From assembly GCA_947561395.2 (NCBI GenBank), contig OX387186.1:48441220-48505219 (forward strand): a stretch of 64,000 nucleotides of DNA, read 5' to 3'. This document shows, one piece after another, positions 13,244 to 23,826 of the stretch. The notes below the pieces were generated by a model. It saw only the letters and a program-made list of their open reading frames with translations, was not told the DNA's origin and made no database searches. This DNA is from Buxus sempervirens. Lineage: Eukaryota; Streptophyta; Magnoliopsida; Buxales; Buxaceae. The first letter of the stretch is position 1; each line of letters begins with the position of its first letter. The translations under genes were made by a program, and so were the position numbers.

Positions 13244-15072
13244 TGTAGACACCCCAAATTGCACTAAAAATGAGAAAATAATTGAAAATATTAATTGGGA
13301 TTTGAAACAGGTCAAAAAAGTATAAAATCTGGCCAAACTGGTCATGACCGTATTTTGTTTACGGACTGGTCATATCTGCAGTTGATATACGGTCACGGCG
13401 TGCCCGTATTAATAATACGGGCAGGGCGCGACCGTAATATATATACGGGCACGGGGGTCTTTGTGCGAATTTTACCTTTTTAATTTTTTAGCCTTATCTG
13501 CACCCAAATATCTCTCTTGGATAAGCGAATTCTCTTATTTATCTGTTCGAATTATCTCATTTATCCTTGTGGATAAAGGATTGGCATGATCTTGTGTTTA
13601 ACTCAAACTGAAACTCTATCTTGCCAAACCTTTGACCAACCATACCCCTATGTTTGCCTATAAATAGAGGGCCTTTCCTCAAGCAAAAGGCCACGAAATT
13701 TTGAGTCCAAGGAATTCTAAGAAGCTCCACGAGAAGAGAAAGAACTCCTGCTGCCTGCCTGCTCAATCCAGGTAAGTCCCCTATCCCTTTTTATTTTCTG
13801 TCTTCAATTCTAGATGTAATAGGATCATCTCTATTGCTGTAGAATAAGGCCATATCTGTTTTTGTATTCCTAAACCTGCCTCCAAGTACCTCAAGGGTCT
13901 CTCTAGCCGTAAAACGTGAAGAGAGAACTAGGGGAAAGGGGAACAGGTGGATCCCTAGAATAGAACCCCATATCTGTTTTTTTGTTTTTTTCATAGAATA
14001 AGGCCTGTGATTGTGTTTGTGTAACCAAACCTATCTCCAAGTACCTCAAGAGTCTCTCTAGCCGTAAAACGTGAAGAGAGAACTAAGGGAAAAAATAACA
14101 GGTGGATCCGTAGGGTAGACCCCCATATGCTCTAATTTGTGAGATGTGGCTATTTTGAATATCCTGATAATGTTTTAATGCTTTTTATGATATATCTGAA
14201 TGAATAACATGAATCTATGATGTTTATAGCATGAGATCCCCTATTTTTGATAAAATTTGGATTTTTGCCACTTTTGCACCTACAGCACTGTTTTCGTGAT
14301 TTTTGTGGTTTTAGGCTAGGATCTTGGATTTATCATGATCAATATGGTAGATCTGAATCCAGAAGCCTGAAAATAAATTCTATGGTTTCATGATGTTGTT
14401 TTTAAATCGTTTTTCATTATTGAGAGAAGACCCTACGGTCTAAATTCTCCCATTTTTATGTTTTTCATCAACGTGGGTATTTTTGGTTTTTATTTTCAGA
14501 TTTAATGTGAAATTTGGGCTTTATCTATGTCATGGACTATTCAAGTTTAATTTTGAAATATTTTATAAAAATCATATTTTTCTAGATTTCTAGAATTTTG
14601 ACTTGAAGCCAGATTTTTGGATTTTTCACTTTAAATTGATTTTATTTGATTTTATCTCAAATTTATTTTGATCATGAAACCCTAGGAATGGTATGATCAT
14701 ATTTGATAGTTCTGGATCAATCAGAAAATTCATATAAAAAAACCATATATTTTTATCTTCTTTTTTGTGATTTTTCATGATTTTATAGCAAGCTTTTTCC
14801 TTTATTTTAAACATGAACAAATACCTGGCAACCACCTTGTGTGGATGAATAGGGGTGCCTAACACCTTCCCCTGTTCATAACTTAATCCCCTTACCCATC
14901 TCTGGTTGTTTTTTTTTAGGAGGGATATTTTGCCCTAAAATTTGCCTTTTGTGCTTATTTAATATTTTGGTGTCCATTCACACTTAAATTGAATGGTGGC
15001 GACTCTTTGTTTTATATAATCCCGTGTGATGATTGAGGAAATCATTAGATTGATTTTTTCTCATGTCTCACA
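13244..15072 (+). repeat. 3' LTR, 1829 bp
   Basis: Starts TGTAGACACC and ends TCTCACA. U3 carries an inverted ACGGGC/GCCCGT cluster at about 13340-13450. A TATA box (CCTATAAATAG, 13658-13668) suggests a transcript start near 13690. The splice-donor consensus CAG|GTAAGT falls at about 13769-13777. Bases 13712-15072 pair with 1-1361. Confidence 0.95.
13658..13668 (+). promoter_or_regulatory. LTR TATA box
   Basis: CCTATAAATAG in the U3 of the 3' LTR. Its 5' LTR counterpart lies just outside the window and would drive the element. Confidence 0.75.
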
Positions 15073-16479
15073 CCTGCAGGTCCCTATTTATAAGCTGATT
15101 TGCTTGATTAATAAGTCTCTCAACAACCCAATTTTAAGAATTTAAACCCCACCTTGCACAAACATTCCACGTTTTTAGGTAGTGAAGGACCCCACAATCC
15201 ATGTCTTTAGAGAGTCCTTATCCTGTAAACTTTTTTCCCAACAAACTCTATGTAATGGGGTTTCTTAATGGACCCTACTTCCTTATTTTAGGGAGACTTG
15301 TAGCCACATAGGATTCTATTCTACCGCCGGCCTACGGCGGATGTAAACATTGCCACTCCCCCCCCCCCCCCCCTAACTTTCTCATTACGTCACTGAAGTA
15401 AGACGTGATGAGAAAGTGTACACTTATCATGGGACCAGCCCTATGATGAGTCTCACTTGACTCGTATGTGGTAGGACAAAAATCGGCCAAAAGTTATATT
15501 TCACCATAAAACAATTGTGGCCTTGTGAATCGACCAAAAGTTTCTTGTTTTTTATTAAAAAAATGTGGCCGTATGAAATTGGCCACAAATTTTTGTTAAA
15601 AATTGTGGTGGTATGACCACTTTGTAAAAATATGTTTCCGGTCCCACTTTTTCTCAAAAAGAATGTGGCCGGATGATTATCTTGTAAAAATGTGGAGACC
15701 GGTTGACCATTTTGTAACAATGTGGAGATCGGATGACTATTTAGTAACATAGGTGTTACCGGTTCCATTGTTTCTTAAAAATAATATGGCCGGATGACCA
15801 TTTTGTAACAATGTGGAGACCGGATGATGATTTAGTAACATGGGTGTTACTGGTTCCATTTTTTCTTAAAAAGAATGTGGCCGGATGACAAATTTGTAAA
15901 AAGGAGTTGGAGATCGGTTGACTATTTAGTAACATGGATTTTACCGGTTCCCCTTTTTGTTTGTTTTAAATATGCATGGCCAATTGGCCATGAATTCTTT
16001 TGATACATCGTGGCTGGAACGGCCATGAACTGTTTTTGATGAATCATGACCATTCGGCCATGAATTCCTTTGACAAGTCATGGCCGAGTGGCCACCAAAT
16101 TGACTTGTGATGTCATAAATGAGTCCGGGGTTCAATCTACAATTAAGATTTAGATGACCAGAACCGAAATCGTAAGACATTGCTACCTTTCCAATAGGCT
16201 CATCGATCATTGGCTAGAACCCATAACCGGTGATGCTTCCAGAAAATTGGAAAACACATTGTGGAATCAGTCACAGTCTTTGACTAATCATGGCTGAAAA
16301 GGCCATGAATTTTAACTTCTAGGAATTATGGCCGAATGGCCATAAAGTGTCTTAAATATTCATGGCCAAAATGGCCATGAATGCCTCCTTTAGGAATGAT
16401 GGCCAAATGGCCATGAATTGCTGACAAATCATGGTTGGGCATGAAATCGTTTTGGTTGGTCATGAATTGTTTTAGATAT
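15073..16479. repeat. Unclassified DNA with degenerate repeats and palindromes
   Basis: No gene. It contains a C-run (15358-15374), an imperfect hairpin (15378-15419, arms ACTTTCTCATTACG / CGTGATGAGAAAGT), degenerate repeats of a GTGGCCGGATGAC...TTTGTAA type (15545-15960), and then about eight short palindromes of ATGGCC-n-GGCCAT form, usually followed by GAATT (15975-16460). The two repeat classes adjoin. The parent element was not identified. Confidence 0.6.
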
Positions 16480-16512
16480 CACTACAAAAAAAAAAGTAGG
16501 TTTTAGTGGCGG
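16480..16512 (+). mobile_element. CACTA 5' terminus, truncated stub
   Basis: CACTACAAAAAAAAAAG followed by TTTTAGTGGCGGG matches the starts of the CACTA elements at 23827, 33384 and 37969. After 33 bp it is cut by an LTR-like start, TGTAGACACC. No matching 3' end was found. Confidence 0.6.
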
Positions 16513-17640
16513 GTGTAGACACCTGATTTTTGCACCCTCTAGAATGCAGAAAATAAAAATTTCAATTAAAAAGTCAAACCCTGAGGGGCCTGAAATTGAC
16601 TTTTTGATCCAAGGAGAATTGGTCATCAAACTTCTTCTCATTGAAAAGAGCATTTCTACATGGTTTCAATGCAACCGAGTTTGCTGGAATCGGGGTCCAA
16701 ATGAGGAAGTTATGGGCCGGTCAAACTTTTGAGGAAGCAAAAGTTGACTTTTTTCTCGACCCCAATTCAGCTGCCCAAATTGATCCCAATAAATAGAGCA
16801 TCCCGAGCTGATTCTAATGAGATTGAGTTTGCTGAAATCGGACATCGGACGAAAAAGTTATGGGTAGTTGAAGTCTCAAGAAAGCTGCCCATGTGGCAAA
16901 ACAACAGCAAAAAATCAGAATAAATGAATAAAATAAATAAAATAATTGTTTATAAAAAATATCTTAATTTTTAATAATATTTTAATAAAAATCTAAGATT
17001 TTTTAGTATAATGATCAATAAAATCGGAATCAAATCTTAATATAAGTTAAATTGAATAATGGGTTGAAATCCAAACATTTAAAAAACATGCGTGACCGTA
17101 TTTAAAATACGGTCAAGGCACGACTGTATTAGAAATACGGTTTTAAGTTTCTAAAAGTGGGACACGCGTCTCGTACGGCGACAGCTGGCAGATTCGCGGG
17201 ATTTTATCACATGGGCGGCTCGCCCGTATTTGAAATACGGGCAAGGCATGCCTGTATTTGAATTACGGGCAAGGCATGCCCGCATTTCAAATACCGGCAC
17301 GAAAATTTTGCCTATAAATAGGGTGGCCAACCCCCCCCCCCCCTCCCCCCCCCCCCCACATTTGAACAAGCTGATCCCCTTGTTGGTCCCCCCTCTCCTT
17401 CCTTGCCTTCTCCACGTCCCTACTCTGCCAAAACCCCACTAGCCCAGAAAAATACCAAAACTACCCCTAGACTATACCAGTTTCTCTCTTCTTTCATCCT
17501 TTCAACCTAAAGGTCATAGAACCCCTTTTTAAATCCATTTTGGAAATCCAAGGGAGTGCGGAAGCGCTGCCAAAATCACTCGGAGAATCTCCACACCTCA
17601 GAACAAAGTAATAAAAGCGCGGTGAGCTTTCTTTGTATTT
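16513..17640 (+). mobile_element. LTR-like fragment of a Tat-type family
   Basis: It begins TGTAGACACCTG like the LTRs at 13244 and 63802. It carries ACGGGC/GCCCGT inverted repeats (17095-17300), a TATA box (CCTATAAATAGGG, 17311-17323) and a C-rich run (17331-17357). The internal sequence differs from the 13244 LTR, so this is a related but distinct family. No CA end or target duplication was found. Confidence 0.5.
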
Positions 17641-17856
17641 TTCTTTTGGTATAAATGAAAATGAAGCATTTCTAGCAAATTTACTCTTTTGTTATGTTGT
17701 ATTCATCTCTCTAACTTGTTTGTTCTACCTTGTGCATACACATGGGACTCCCCGTGATCATATATTGTTCTTTGTTCACTTAATCAGAGCAATTTTATTC
17801 TATAAACCCATAATTCCATATGCATAGATAGACAAGCTTGCATGGCTTTTTATACT

Positions 17857-18980
17857 GTTTACACCCTCCATAGACCAGTAAATAAGGAAATGCCACGTGG
17901 CATCTACATGACCTAATTCAACCAGATAGGCCGCATCAACATCCACATGGGCCAGATACTTAGCCAAGGCCACATAAGCACATAAGACAACCGTGCTCCC
18001 ACATTTAAATGATGATGTTGCCATCAACACAGGATTGACGGACGATGTGGATGGGCAACAACGGACGAGGAAGTTATTAGTTTATGAACGTGGCAAAGAA
18101 GTTATCTCACATGGATAAGAAGAAACCGATGAATAATTACCACAACAGAAACATTATTCGTTGAAACGTGGACCGGTAGCAACCGTCAGAATCCGGCTAT
18201 AAAAGGCATAGACTCGAAGAGATCAAGAACAACCTCCATTCAATCGCAACCGGTTATTATGATTATAACTCGATCATCCATGATCACTATCCAATCTCCT
18301 ACACCCAAACTGTAACAAGAAAGGATAATCTAGGACTTCTCTCACTGCTCCCTGTCGCAGTGATACTTCAGGCTACTAGTTACTCCAGTTAAGATAAAGA
18401 CCCTGCCACCGACAAGAAGGTTGCGGCCGCCCCTGACTTCTAATCCTGTACTTCGACTATGGCTACAGGGTTATGAGTAGCCGGTCCCAAAACCATCTTT
18501 AGTCAAGCCAGGTGATTGCCAAAACATTGGCTAAGTAGTACTCCTGAGTGAACCCCCGAATTGACTTCGTTAGCAGCCGCACCCTGCTCATTTTCCTTAT
18601 ACTCCGATCACGGCTATAAGGTCAGGAGAGGCTAGTTCTGTCGACCCAGTTGATTTTCTTTTGCTTTATTTCCTTTTAAGTTACTTGAGGATTTGTTGTA
18701 ATCAACGGTTGCATTTTGGGCGACCGATACCTGAATAAAAATACTTCTTTATCATTTACTGCTGCTTTCAAATACCAACAAGAACCCAAACGAAGACCGA
18801 ACCCCTTGTCTTCATTCTATCGTCTGATCCATTTTATTACAGGTGACTTGCAGTACGGCTAGACCGACGTTGATTTAGATCCGGAATAGGTGTCTGAGGT
18901 CAGGATTCGACCCGAATCATTGTATCGAAAGATATTGGCATGCCCGCATGAAGATACATCATCCCGACGACCACGTGTCA
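17857..18980 (+). other. GC-richer segment, possibly retrotransposon-derived
   Basis: No open gene. Base composition is less AT-rich than the surroundings. A TATA-like GGCTATAAAAGGC occurs at about 18196, and motifs such as GGCTATA...GGTCAGG recur. It looks like a promoter/leader of an LTR element, but neither ends nor target duplication could be shown. Confidence 0.3.
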
Positions 18981-19550
18981 CACCAGGACCAATTTGGGAC
19001 AACATACAGGACCAATTTGGGACCAACATATACTTATGATACTTTTCTTAGTTTGAGCATATATCTGTATTATAGGGTATGAACTCAAGATCTCTAATTT
19101 TCAAGGACAGGAGTTTGAAAAGCAAATATGAGAAGGATCAATTCAGTTCTTGTTTTTCAATTGGTCTCTGTTTTCTTTTTGATTTACCGTTGTGACACGT
19201 AAGTTGGTTGTATTGACTAATTTCCATTCATCTCTGGGCATTTTCTTGTGTGGCTGTTAGTATTTGTGCCTAAACTCACTTGTTTACTAACCCGCGTCTT
19301 TGTTATCTCAATACCGTTTTGTTTACTTGACCTTCACCAAATGAAAAACCCCAACGTTGAATGAGAGAGAACACCCTAAACCCCAAATTACATATTAATA
19401 ATTTCAAAGGTTACCCATTTAGCTACTACATATATTAATTAGATATTGAGTTAAGATAATTTAAATTTTCTGAAAATTTAAAAAAAAAAAATACCGAAAT
19501 TGACTATTTGAGAAGCTCAAATGCACATGCGATCCATTATCATATATTCA
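18981..19550. other. Intergenic, 3' flank of UGT-A
   Basis: A short duplication (GGACCAATTTGGGAC, about 18987-19024) is the only structure noted; the rest is AT-rich with no gene seen. Confidence 0.5.
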
Positions 19551-20975
19551 TCAATTGGTCACCATGAGGTCCTCGATCAGTCGTCCCAACGCATTGAAAG
19601 AAGATCCACCCTCCATAACCACCTTCCTGCACATATCTCCCATCTCCTTCACCTTCCTCCTCACCTCACTCCCCCCTTCCATCACCTTCCTCACTCCTGT
19701 CTCCACCTCCTCCGCCTCCACCAAATCACCGCCCTCCATCCTATAATCCAGCCTCACCTCCACCGCTAGCCCCAACTCCACCACCATCTCGAACGCATTC
19801 GTTTGCTGCTCCGCATACATGGGCCACGTCACAGTCGGTACACCGTACCACAAGCTCTCTAAAATCGAGTTCCATCCGCAGTGAGACACGAACCCTCCGA
19901 TCGCTCGGTGGGCCAGGATCGTCACCTGTGGGACCCATCCACACACCAATCCCTTTCCCTCTGTCCGTTCCAAATACCCCTCAGGCAAGACCCCTTCGAG
20001 ATTCGTGTAATTAGCCGGCATTCTTGAGCCCAGCGCCGGTGGCTCTCGCAGCGACCACAAGAACCGGTGCCCACTCCGCTCGAGCGCCACCGCTATCTCC
20101 CTCACTTGAGCTGCACTAAAACTTCCCCTACTCCCAAAGCACAAGAAAAGCACTGACGACGTCGGCTGCATTTCAAGCCATTTTAAGACATTTTCGTTTG
20201 AAACCGGGCTGGGCTCCGAGTCAGGCCTACCCACGTGGTCAACCAGTGGTCCGACCGGAAAGAGACTCGGGGTATCTTGATCGCCGACCAATGAATTGAT
20301 GGCATGTGGTTCAAGCTCGAGGAATGTATTTACAATAATGCCCTTCGTTTCTCGAAACCTCCGACCGTGACAGAGATACCAAGCGTATCCACCGGCCTTC
20401 CTGTTCAACAAAGCTGTAGGCAACACGCGCGGCGGAACTGGGTTTCTAAAACTCGGAAAGATCAACTCGGTATCTGAGTCACCGAACTCGTTAGTGATCT
20501 GACCATCGAGCGTTGGAAGGTGGAGCATGAGACCGAGAAAGGCAGCACCGGACGTGAAGAAGAGGTACGATGGGACACCCAGCTCGTTGCCCACATCGAT
20601 CATGGTTGTGCAGAATAAGTCCAGGACTAACCCGGCGAGTCGAGGTGTGTTGGACTCGGAGGCAAGGAGTTTGACAATTGCGTCTTTGATGTGGGGCTTG
20701 TGGTTTTCTATAAAGACGGATATGTAGCTTTCTGGTGACTTCATAAGCTCTGGGGGAGGAGGATCCACCTGAGGGAGGTCGAGGAATCGGACGCCGGTGA
20801 CGGAGGAAGCGAGTGATTTAATGTAGGAGCCGACGGTTGGTGATAAGGGCATCATGACGAGTACGGTGACGGAAAGCCTATCATCTCGACCGATTATGCG
20901 CTTCGCAAACTCCACCGTCGATACAAGGTGGCCGATTCCCGGGGCCGGAATGAACACGAGCTCTGTTTTCTCCAT
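19551..20975 (-). CDS. UGT-A: UDP-glycosyltransferase, UGT71-like (GT family 1)
   Basis: An intact 474-residue intronless gene of normal family length. The family moves a sugar, usually glucose, from a UDP-sugar to a hydroxyl of a small lipophilic acceptor, in the cytosol. The N-terminal acceptor half opens with the UGT71-like PAPGIGHLVS; His16 is the predicted catalytic base and Asp119 its partner. The donor half holds the complete 44-residue PSPG box at 347-390, starting WVPQ, with HCGWNS in the middle and ending in Gln390, which usually favours glucose. The start ATG 20975 fits the family N-terminus, and a TATA-like box lies about 65 bp upstream. No signal peptide is apparent. UGT71 relatives act on flavonoids, phloretin, lignans, terpenoids and abscisic acid; the acceptor here is unknown. 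It is roughly half identical to UGT-B and UGT-C, so it is an older paralogue, placed head-to-head with UGT-B 10.4 kb away. Confidence 0.95.
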   Translation of the reverse strand: MEKTELVFIPAPGIGHLVSTVEFAKRIIGRDDRLSVTVLVMMPLSPTVGSYIKSLASSVTGVRFLDLPQVDPPPPELMKSPESYISVFIENHKPHIKDAIVKLLASESNTPRLAGLVLDLFCTTMIDVGNELGVPSYLFFTSGAAFLGLMLHLPTLDGQITNEFGDSDTELIFPSFRNPVPPRVLPTALLNRKAGGYAWYLCHGRRFRETKGIIVNTFLELEPHAINSLVGDQDTPSLFPVGPLVDHVGRPDSEPSPVSNENVLKWLEMQPTSSVLFLCFGSRGSFSAAQVREIAVALERSGHRFLWSLREPPALGSRMPANYTNLEGVLPEGYLERTEGKGLVCGWVPQVTILAHRAIGGFVSHCGWNSILESLWYGVPTVTWPMYAEQQTNAFEMVVELGLAVEVRLDYRMEGGDLVEAEEVETGVRKVMEGGSEVRRKVKEMGDMCRKVVMEGGSSFNALGRLIEDLMVTN

Positions 20976-21038
20976 GTCGTACTGTTCTTCACCTTATCTT
21001 CGTCGCAATCTTGTTCGTCTTGTTCTTATTTTATTTTT

Positions 21039-21046
21039 CTTTATAA
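21039..21046 (-). promoter_or_regulatory. Candidate TATA box of UGT-A
   Basis: CTTATAAA on the minus strand, about 65 bp before the ATG. Spacing and sequence suit a core promoter; there is no other proof. Confidence 0.45.
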
Positions 21047-21086
21047 GATGGGAATCCACCTGTTTAGGGTTTGTTGGATTCTATAA

Positions 21087-21105
21087 CATGACAACGATTG
21101 TCATG
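21087..21105. promoter_or_regulatory. Perfect palindrome upstream of UGT-A
   Basis: CATGACAA-CGA-TTGTCATG is a perfect 8-bp inverted repeat with a 3-bp centre, about 45 bp upstream of the TATA-like box. It could bind a dimeric transcription factor; none is assigned. Confidence 0.35.
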
Positions 21106-21632
21106 AAAGATAAAACAAAAGAAGGCCAAATTATACAAACACCACTTAATATTTGATAAATTACAAATATCTCCCTTAAGATTTTTAAATAGCATTAATC
21201 TCCCCATTCAGCCTTCCCACTTGCTGGGTTGTTATATAAGCATATTTACTTTTCATTGGGAAAGTGGCAACAAGGAGACTCTATACTTCATGGAACTATT
21301 GCTAATTTTTCTAACATAAAATTGTACAAGTAAAAACTAAAAAAAAAATGCATATAAATTGTATTTAAGGAAGCTTTAGTTTTTTTTTTTTTTTTTTTTG
21401 TAAATTAATTTTACATAATTTAATTTGTATTACCATCTTATGTATTCATCTAGACTTAAGATTCTAATTTCATATTTTGTTATTTTTGTAACTTGCTAAA
21501 TATATCAATTTAAATATTCATCCAATTTGTGTTATCCATAACCAATGATAAAATTTATTAATATAATAAAGCGAATAGTGGGTGTTTTGGCTAACATTCT
21601 TTACCCAAAATATCCTCTAACTTTTTCTTATT
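21106..21632. other. AT-rich upstream region of UGT-A
   Basis: AT-rich with a T-run at about 21380-21399. No gene or repeat family recognised. Confidence 0.5.
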
Positions 21633-21946
21633 TTATAGGTTAGTTATCACCAGATTCACCACGTTAGCAGCGTCATAACTAACCAAATGAAATATAGTGC
21701 TGAGGTCAATGGGGTCATAGAAATCATCTGGGTGATACCTCAGTTGTAGGTTACACATCCTTAATATCAAATTATGCAAGAACACCAATTTGTACAACTT
21801 CTTGGCCTTAAGCCGATTGCAAGACTTCACGTGAATGGTTCATAATGTATTCCAGTTACGTTCACAACCAGAAGATGAGCACATGTGCTCAATACCTTGA
21901 GCGAATCCATCTAAGGGCAAAGACTTGCGTGCCATAATTATTCCAC
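21633..21946 (-). pseudogene. hAT transposase C-terminal (dimerisation) fragment
   Basis: Read on the minus strand, it gives SSSGCERNWNTL, a stop codon at about 21840, then TIHVKSCNRLKAKKL and a KLVFLHNL segment. This matches the hAT dimerisation domain pattern (S-x-CERNWS...IH-x-K-x-RNRL...L-V-x-V-H-x-N). The TGA sits where a Trp is usual. Only this short tail is visible, with no terminal inverted repeats, so it is a dead scrap in the distal upstream region of UGT-A. Confidence 0.7.
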
Positions 21947-22229
21947 CAAGTGCTTATCAAAAATAAGAAATTATCAAATGTCGAACTATTAATGAAACGT
22001 GTTGCTACTATCAATTTTCAATATAAACCCGTAATTAGAAAAAAATTTACATGGCAGATACTTCTCTCTCTCTCTCTGATGTATCAAGATGGTGTCGCTA
22101 AACTAGCTAACTGCATCTTCAAAGTCCCAGATTTGTAAGTTAATTATCCAAAAGTTGAATTAAAAAGAAACCCAACAAATGTTTAAATGTAATCCATTAG
22201 TCACATTTACATTAAATTTTCATACCCTA

Positions 22230-23640
22230 TGTGCTCATCTTGGGATGGGCACACGAGGAAAATGTGGTTTTCCTGAAACCTAATGCACTCTTCTTTTTAG
22301 CTTTAGGGTTGATTAGGGGGATTAAAGAGTCGCTACTACTTGATTAGGAGACACCTGGTCTTAGAAGTCTGTCTAGGACTTGATTTGCATTTATTAGATC
22401 TGGATAGGCCCCGCTTACGGTTCGGGGAAGTCCGTAGATATTCCGGTCTGTCCCATCAAAGACGGGTTAACGGCTTATCTCTAGTTGGATTTTTATTGAG
22501 TCAACTCATTCTCATCCGTCCTATTCCAACATATAAGCAGTTTAGGTTTGTGTGGGGCCACAAGTCTGGTTTCGTCTCTTTAATTCAATTATGTTCAAGT
22601 GTATCAAGTGAGTTTGATTGATGGTGTGAATCCTTTGGAAGGCCCAAGGGAATCCAAGTTAGGCTGATTGCAGCCCAAGTGTCCTATTTGGGTTTTCGGA
22701 ACCCTTTAGGAAGTTAAGCTTGATTGATTTTAGCCATGTATTCTCTTTAAGTCAGTCCGCAATGGTCTGTGGGCTCTTTGGTGGGCTCCACAGTAATTTC
22801 CTTTTGATTTGTTTATTTTTTTTATGTTTAATGCCAAAGGATTTAGGGATTGGCTTGGGGCCACTTCCTTAAGCTTGGGCTTGGAAGCCAAATTCTTTGT
22901 GTTTCAAGGATGAGATTCCCCAACCTTGTCTTGCTTTAGGTGAGTCACTCCCCTTTTGAAAAGAAGGACTATGACCGACAGGTCTTCACCTTTGGGTCCA
23001 CGACCACACCATCCAACTTACAAGCATGTTTCTTTTTGGGTTGTGATTTGGACCTCTGAAAGGGTGGTTCTTAGTTTAATTGGTTCCTGTTTTAAATACA
23101 TTGAGTGAAGTGAGTCAAAATGGATGGGCCTTGTTGGAAGGCTCACTAGAATCACATTTGGGCCCATAGAGGGCCCAAGGCCCAATTTGGATTCTAGAAA
23201 GACCAGTATCTTTTCTGGATGCTTTGGATTGATTTAAACTAATTTTAAGGTCTTAAAAGGATTAGATTTGCATTTCTAGCATTTTTTTGGGCTGAATTGT
23301 AAACACAGGCTAGTCAGCCCGTTTTTAGAGGATCATTGAAATTAAGTATCGGTCAATACAAGTTTTTATGTGTGACTAATACTTATTTTAGGTCACTTTT
23401 ATATTTATGCTTTAACCGATTTGATTATTTGGTTATATGGTAAAAATTCCACAAATGGATTTTTGGGCAAGGCATAGGGATTTTGATCGCTTGGTTAGTT
23501 TGGGACTTCTATGGGCCATCTGGTGGGCCAACAGTGGTTTGAGATTTAGGCGATTAACCTAATTAATCTAATGTAGTTGATTTTAAACCAAAGAAATGGG
23601 GGTGAGGCTTGGGGTCTCACACCATCATCCATGAGTTGAA
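22230..23640 (-). mobile_element. Decayed Tat-type LTR fragment, reverse orientation
   Basis: Bases 22330-22530 resemble 47840-48010: AGTCGC near the LTR end, a tract reading GGT(C/T)CGGGGAAGTCCGTAGA, then CCGGTC...CCC. Both read as reverse-strand LTR ends, compare GGTGGCGACTC near the end of the LTR at 13244-15072. No gene, no intact ends. Confidence 0.55.
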
Positions 23641-23826
23641 GCTCATGTAGCTGAGTGGGACCATGAGTATCCCAGTTCTTGAGTTGGTGACAATCCCTGT
23701 TCTTCCATGGGAAGAAGAAAAGGAGAGGCCAGATCGGCCCTTGTCAAAGTCTAGCCGACCAAACCATATCTATGCTCATTCAAACACATTCAAAGTACCA
23801 TGACAATGTAAAAGTGAACATATTTA

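Larger units (their letters stand above)
1..15072 (+). mobile_element. Tat/Ogre-type Ty3/gypsy LTR retrotransposon, 5' end outside window
   Basis: The order is 5' LTR (partial), tRNA-Arg primer site, long leader with tandem repeats, gag-protease, reverse transcriptase, RNase H, a second archaeal-type RNase H, integrase, 2.1 kb of non-coding DNA, polypurine tract and 3' LTR. The second RNase H, the Arg primer site and the long spacers mark the Tat/Ogre branch. Full length should be about 15.5 kb. Over the shared 1361 bp the two LTRs differ by 13 substitutions and two 1-bp indels by eye, about 1 %, so insertion was recent. The genes are nevertheless broken by three in-frame stops, two frame breaks and a changed protease active-site residue, so this copy is non-autonomous. 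Confidence 0.93.

Noticed and set aside
17857..18980. Solo LTR with TG...CA ends
   Set aside because: Candidate ends have no matching target duplication and no partner copy in the window.
19515..19530. Shared TCAAATGCACATG near the UGT-A stop and upstream of UGT-B (about 31276)
   Set aside because: Thirteen bases only, in non-equivalent positions; likely chance.
19555..19944. Open frames opposite or overlapping UGT-A
   Set aside because: Shadows of the GC-rich UGT coding sequence; the same kind occurs in UGT-B and UGT-C.
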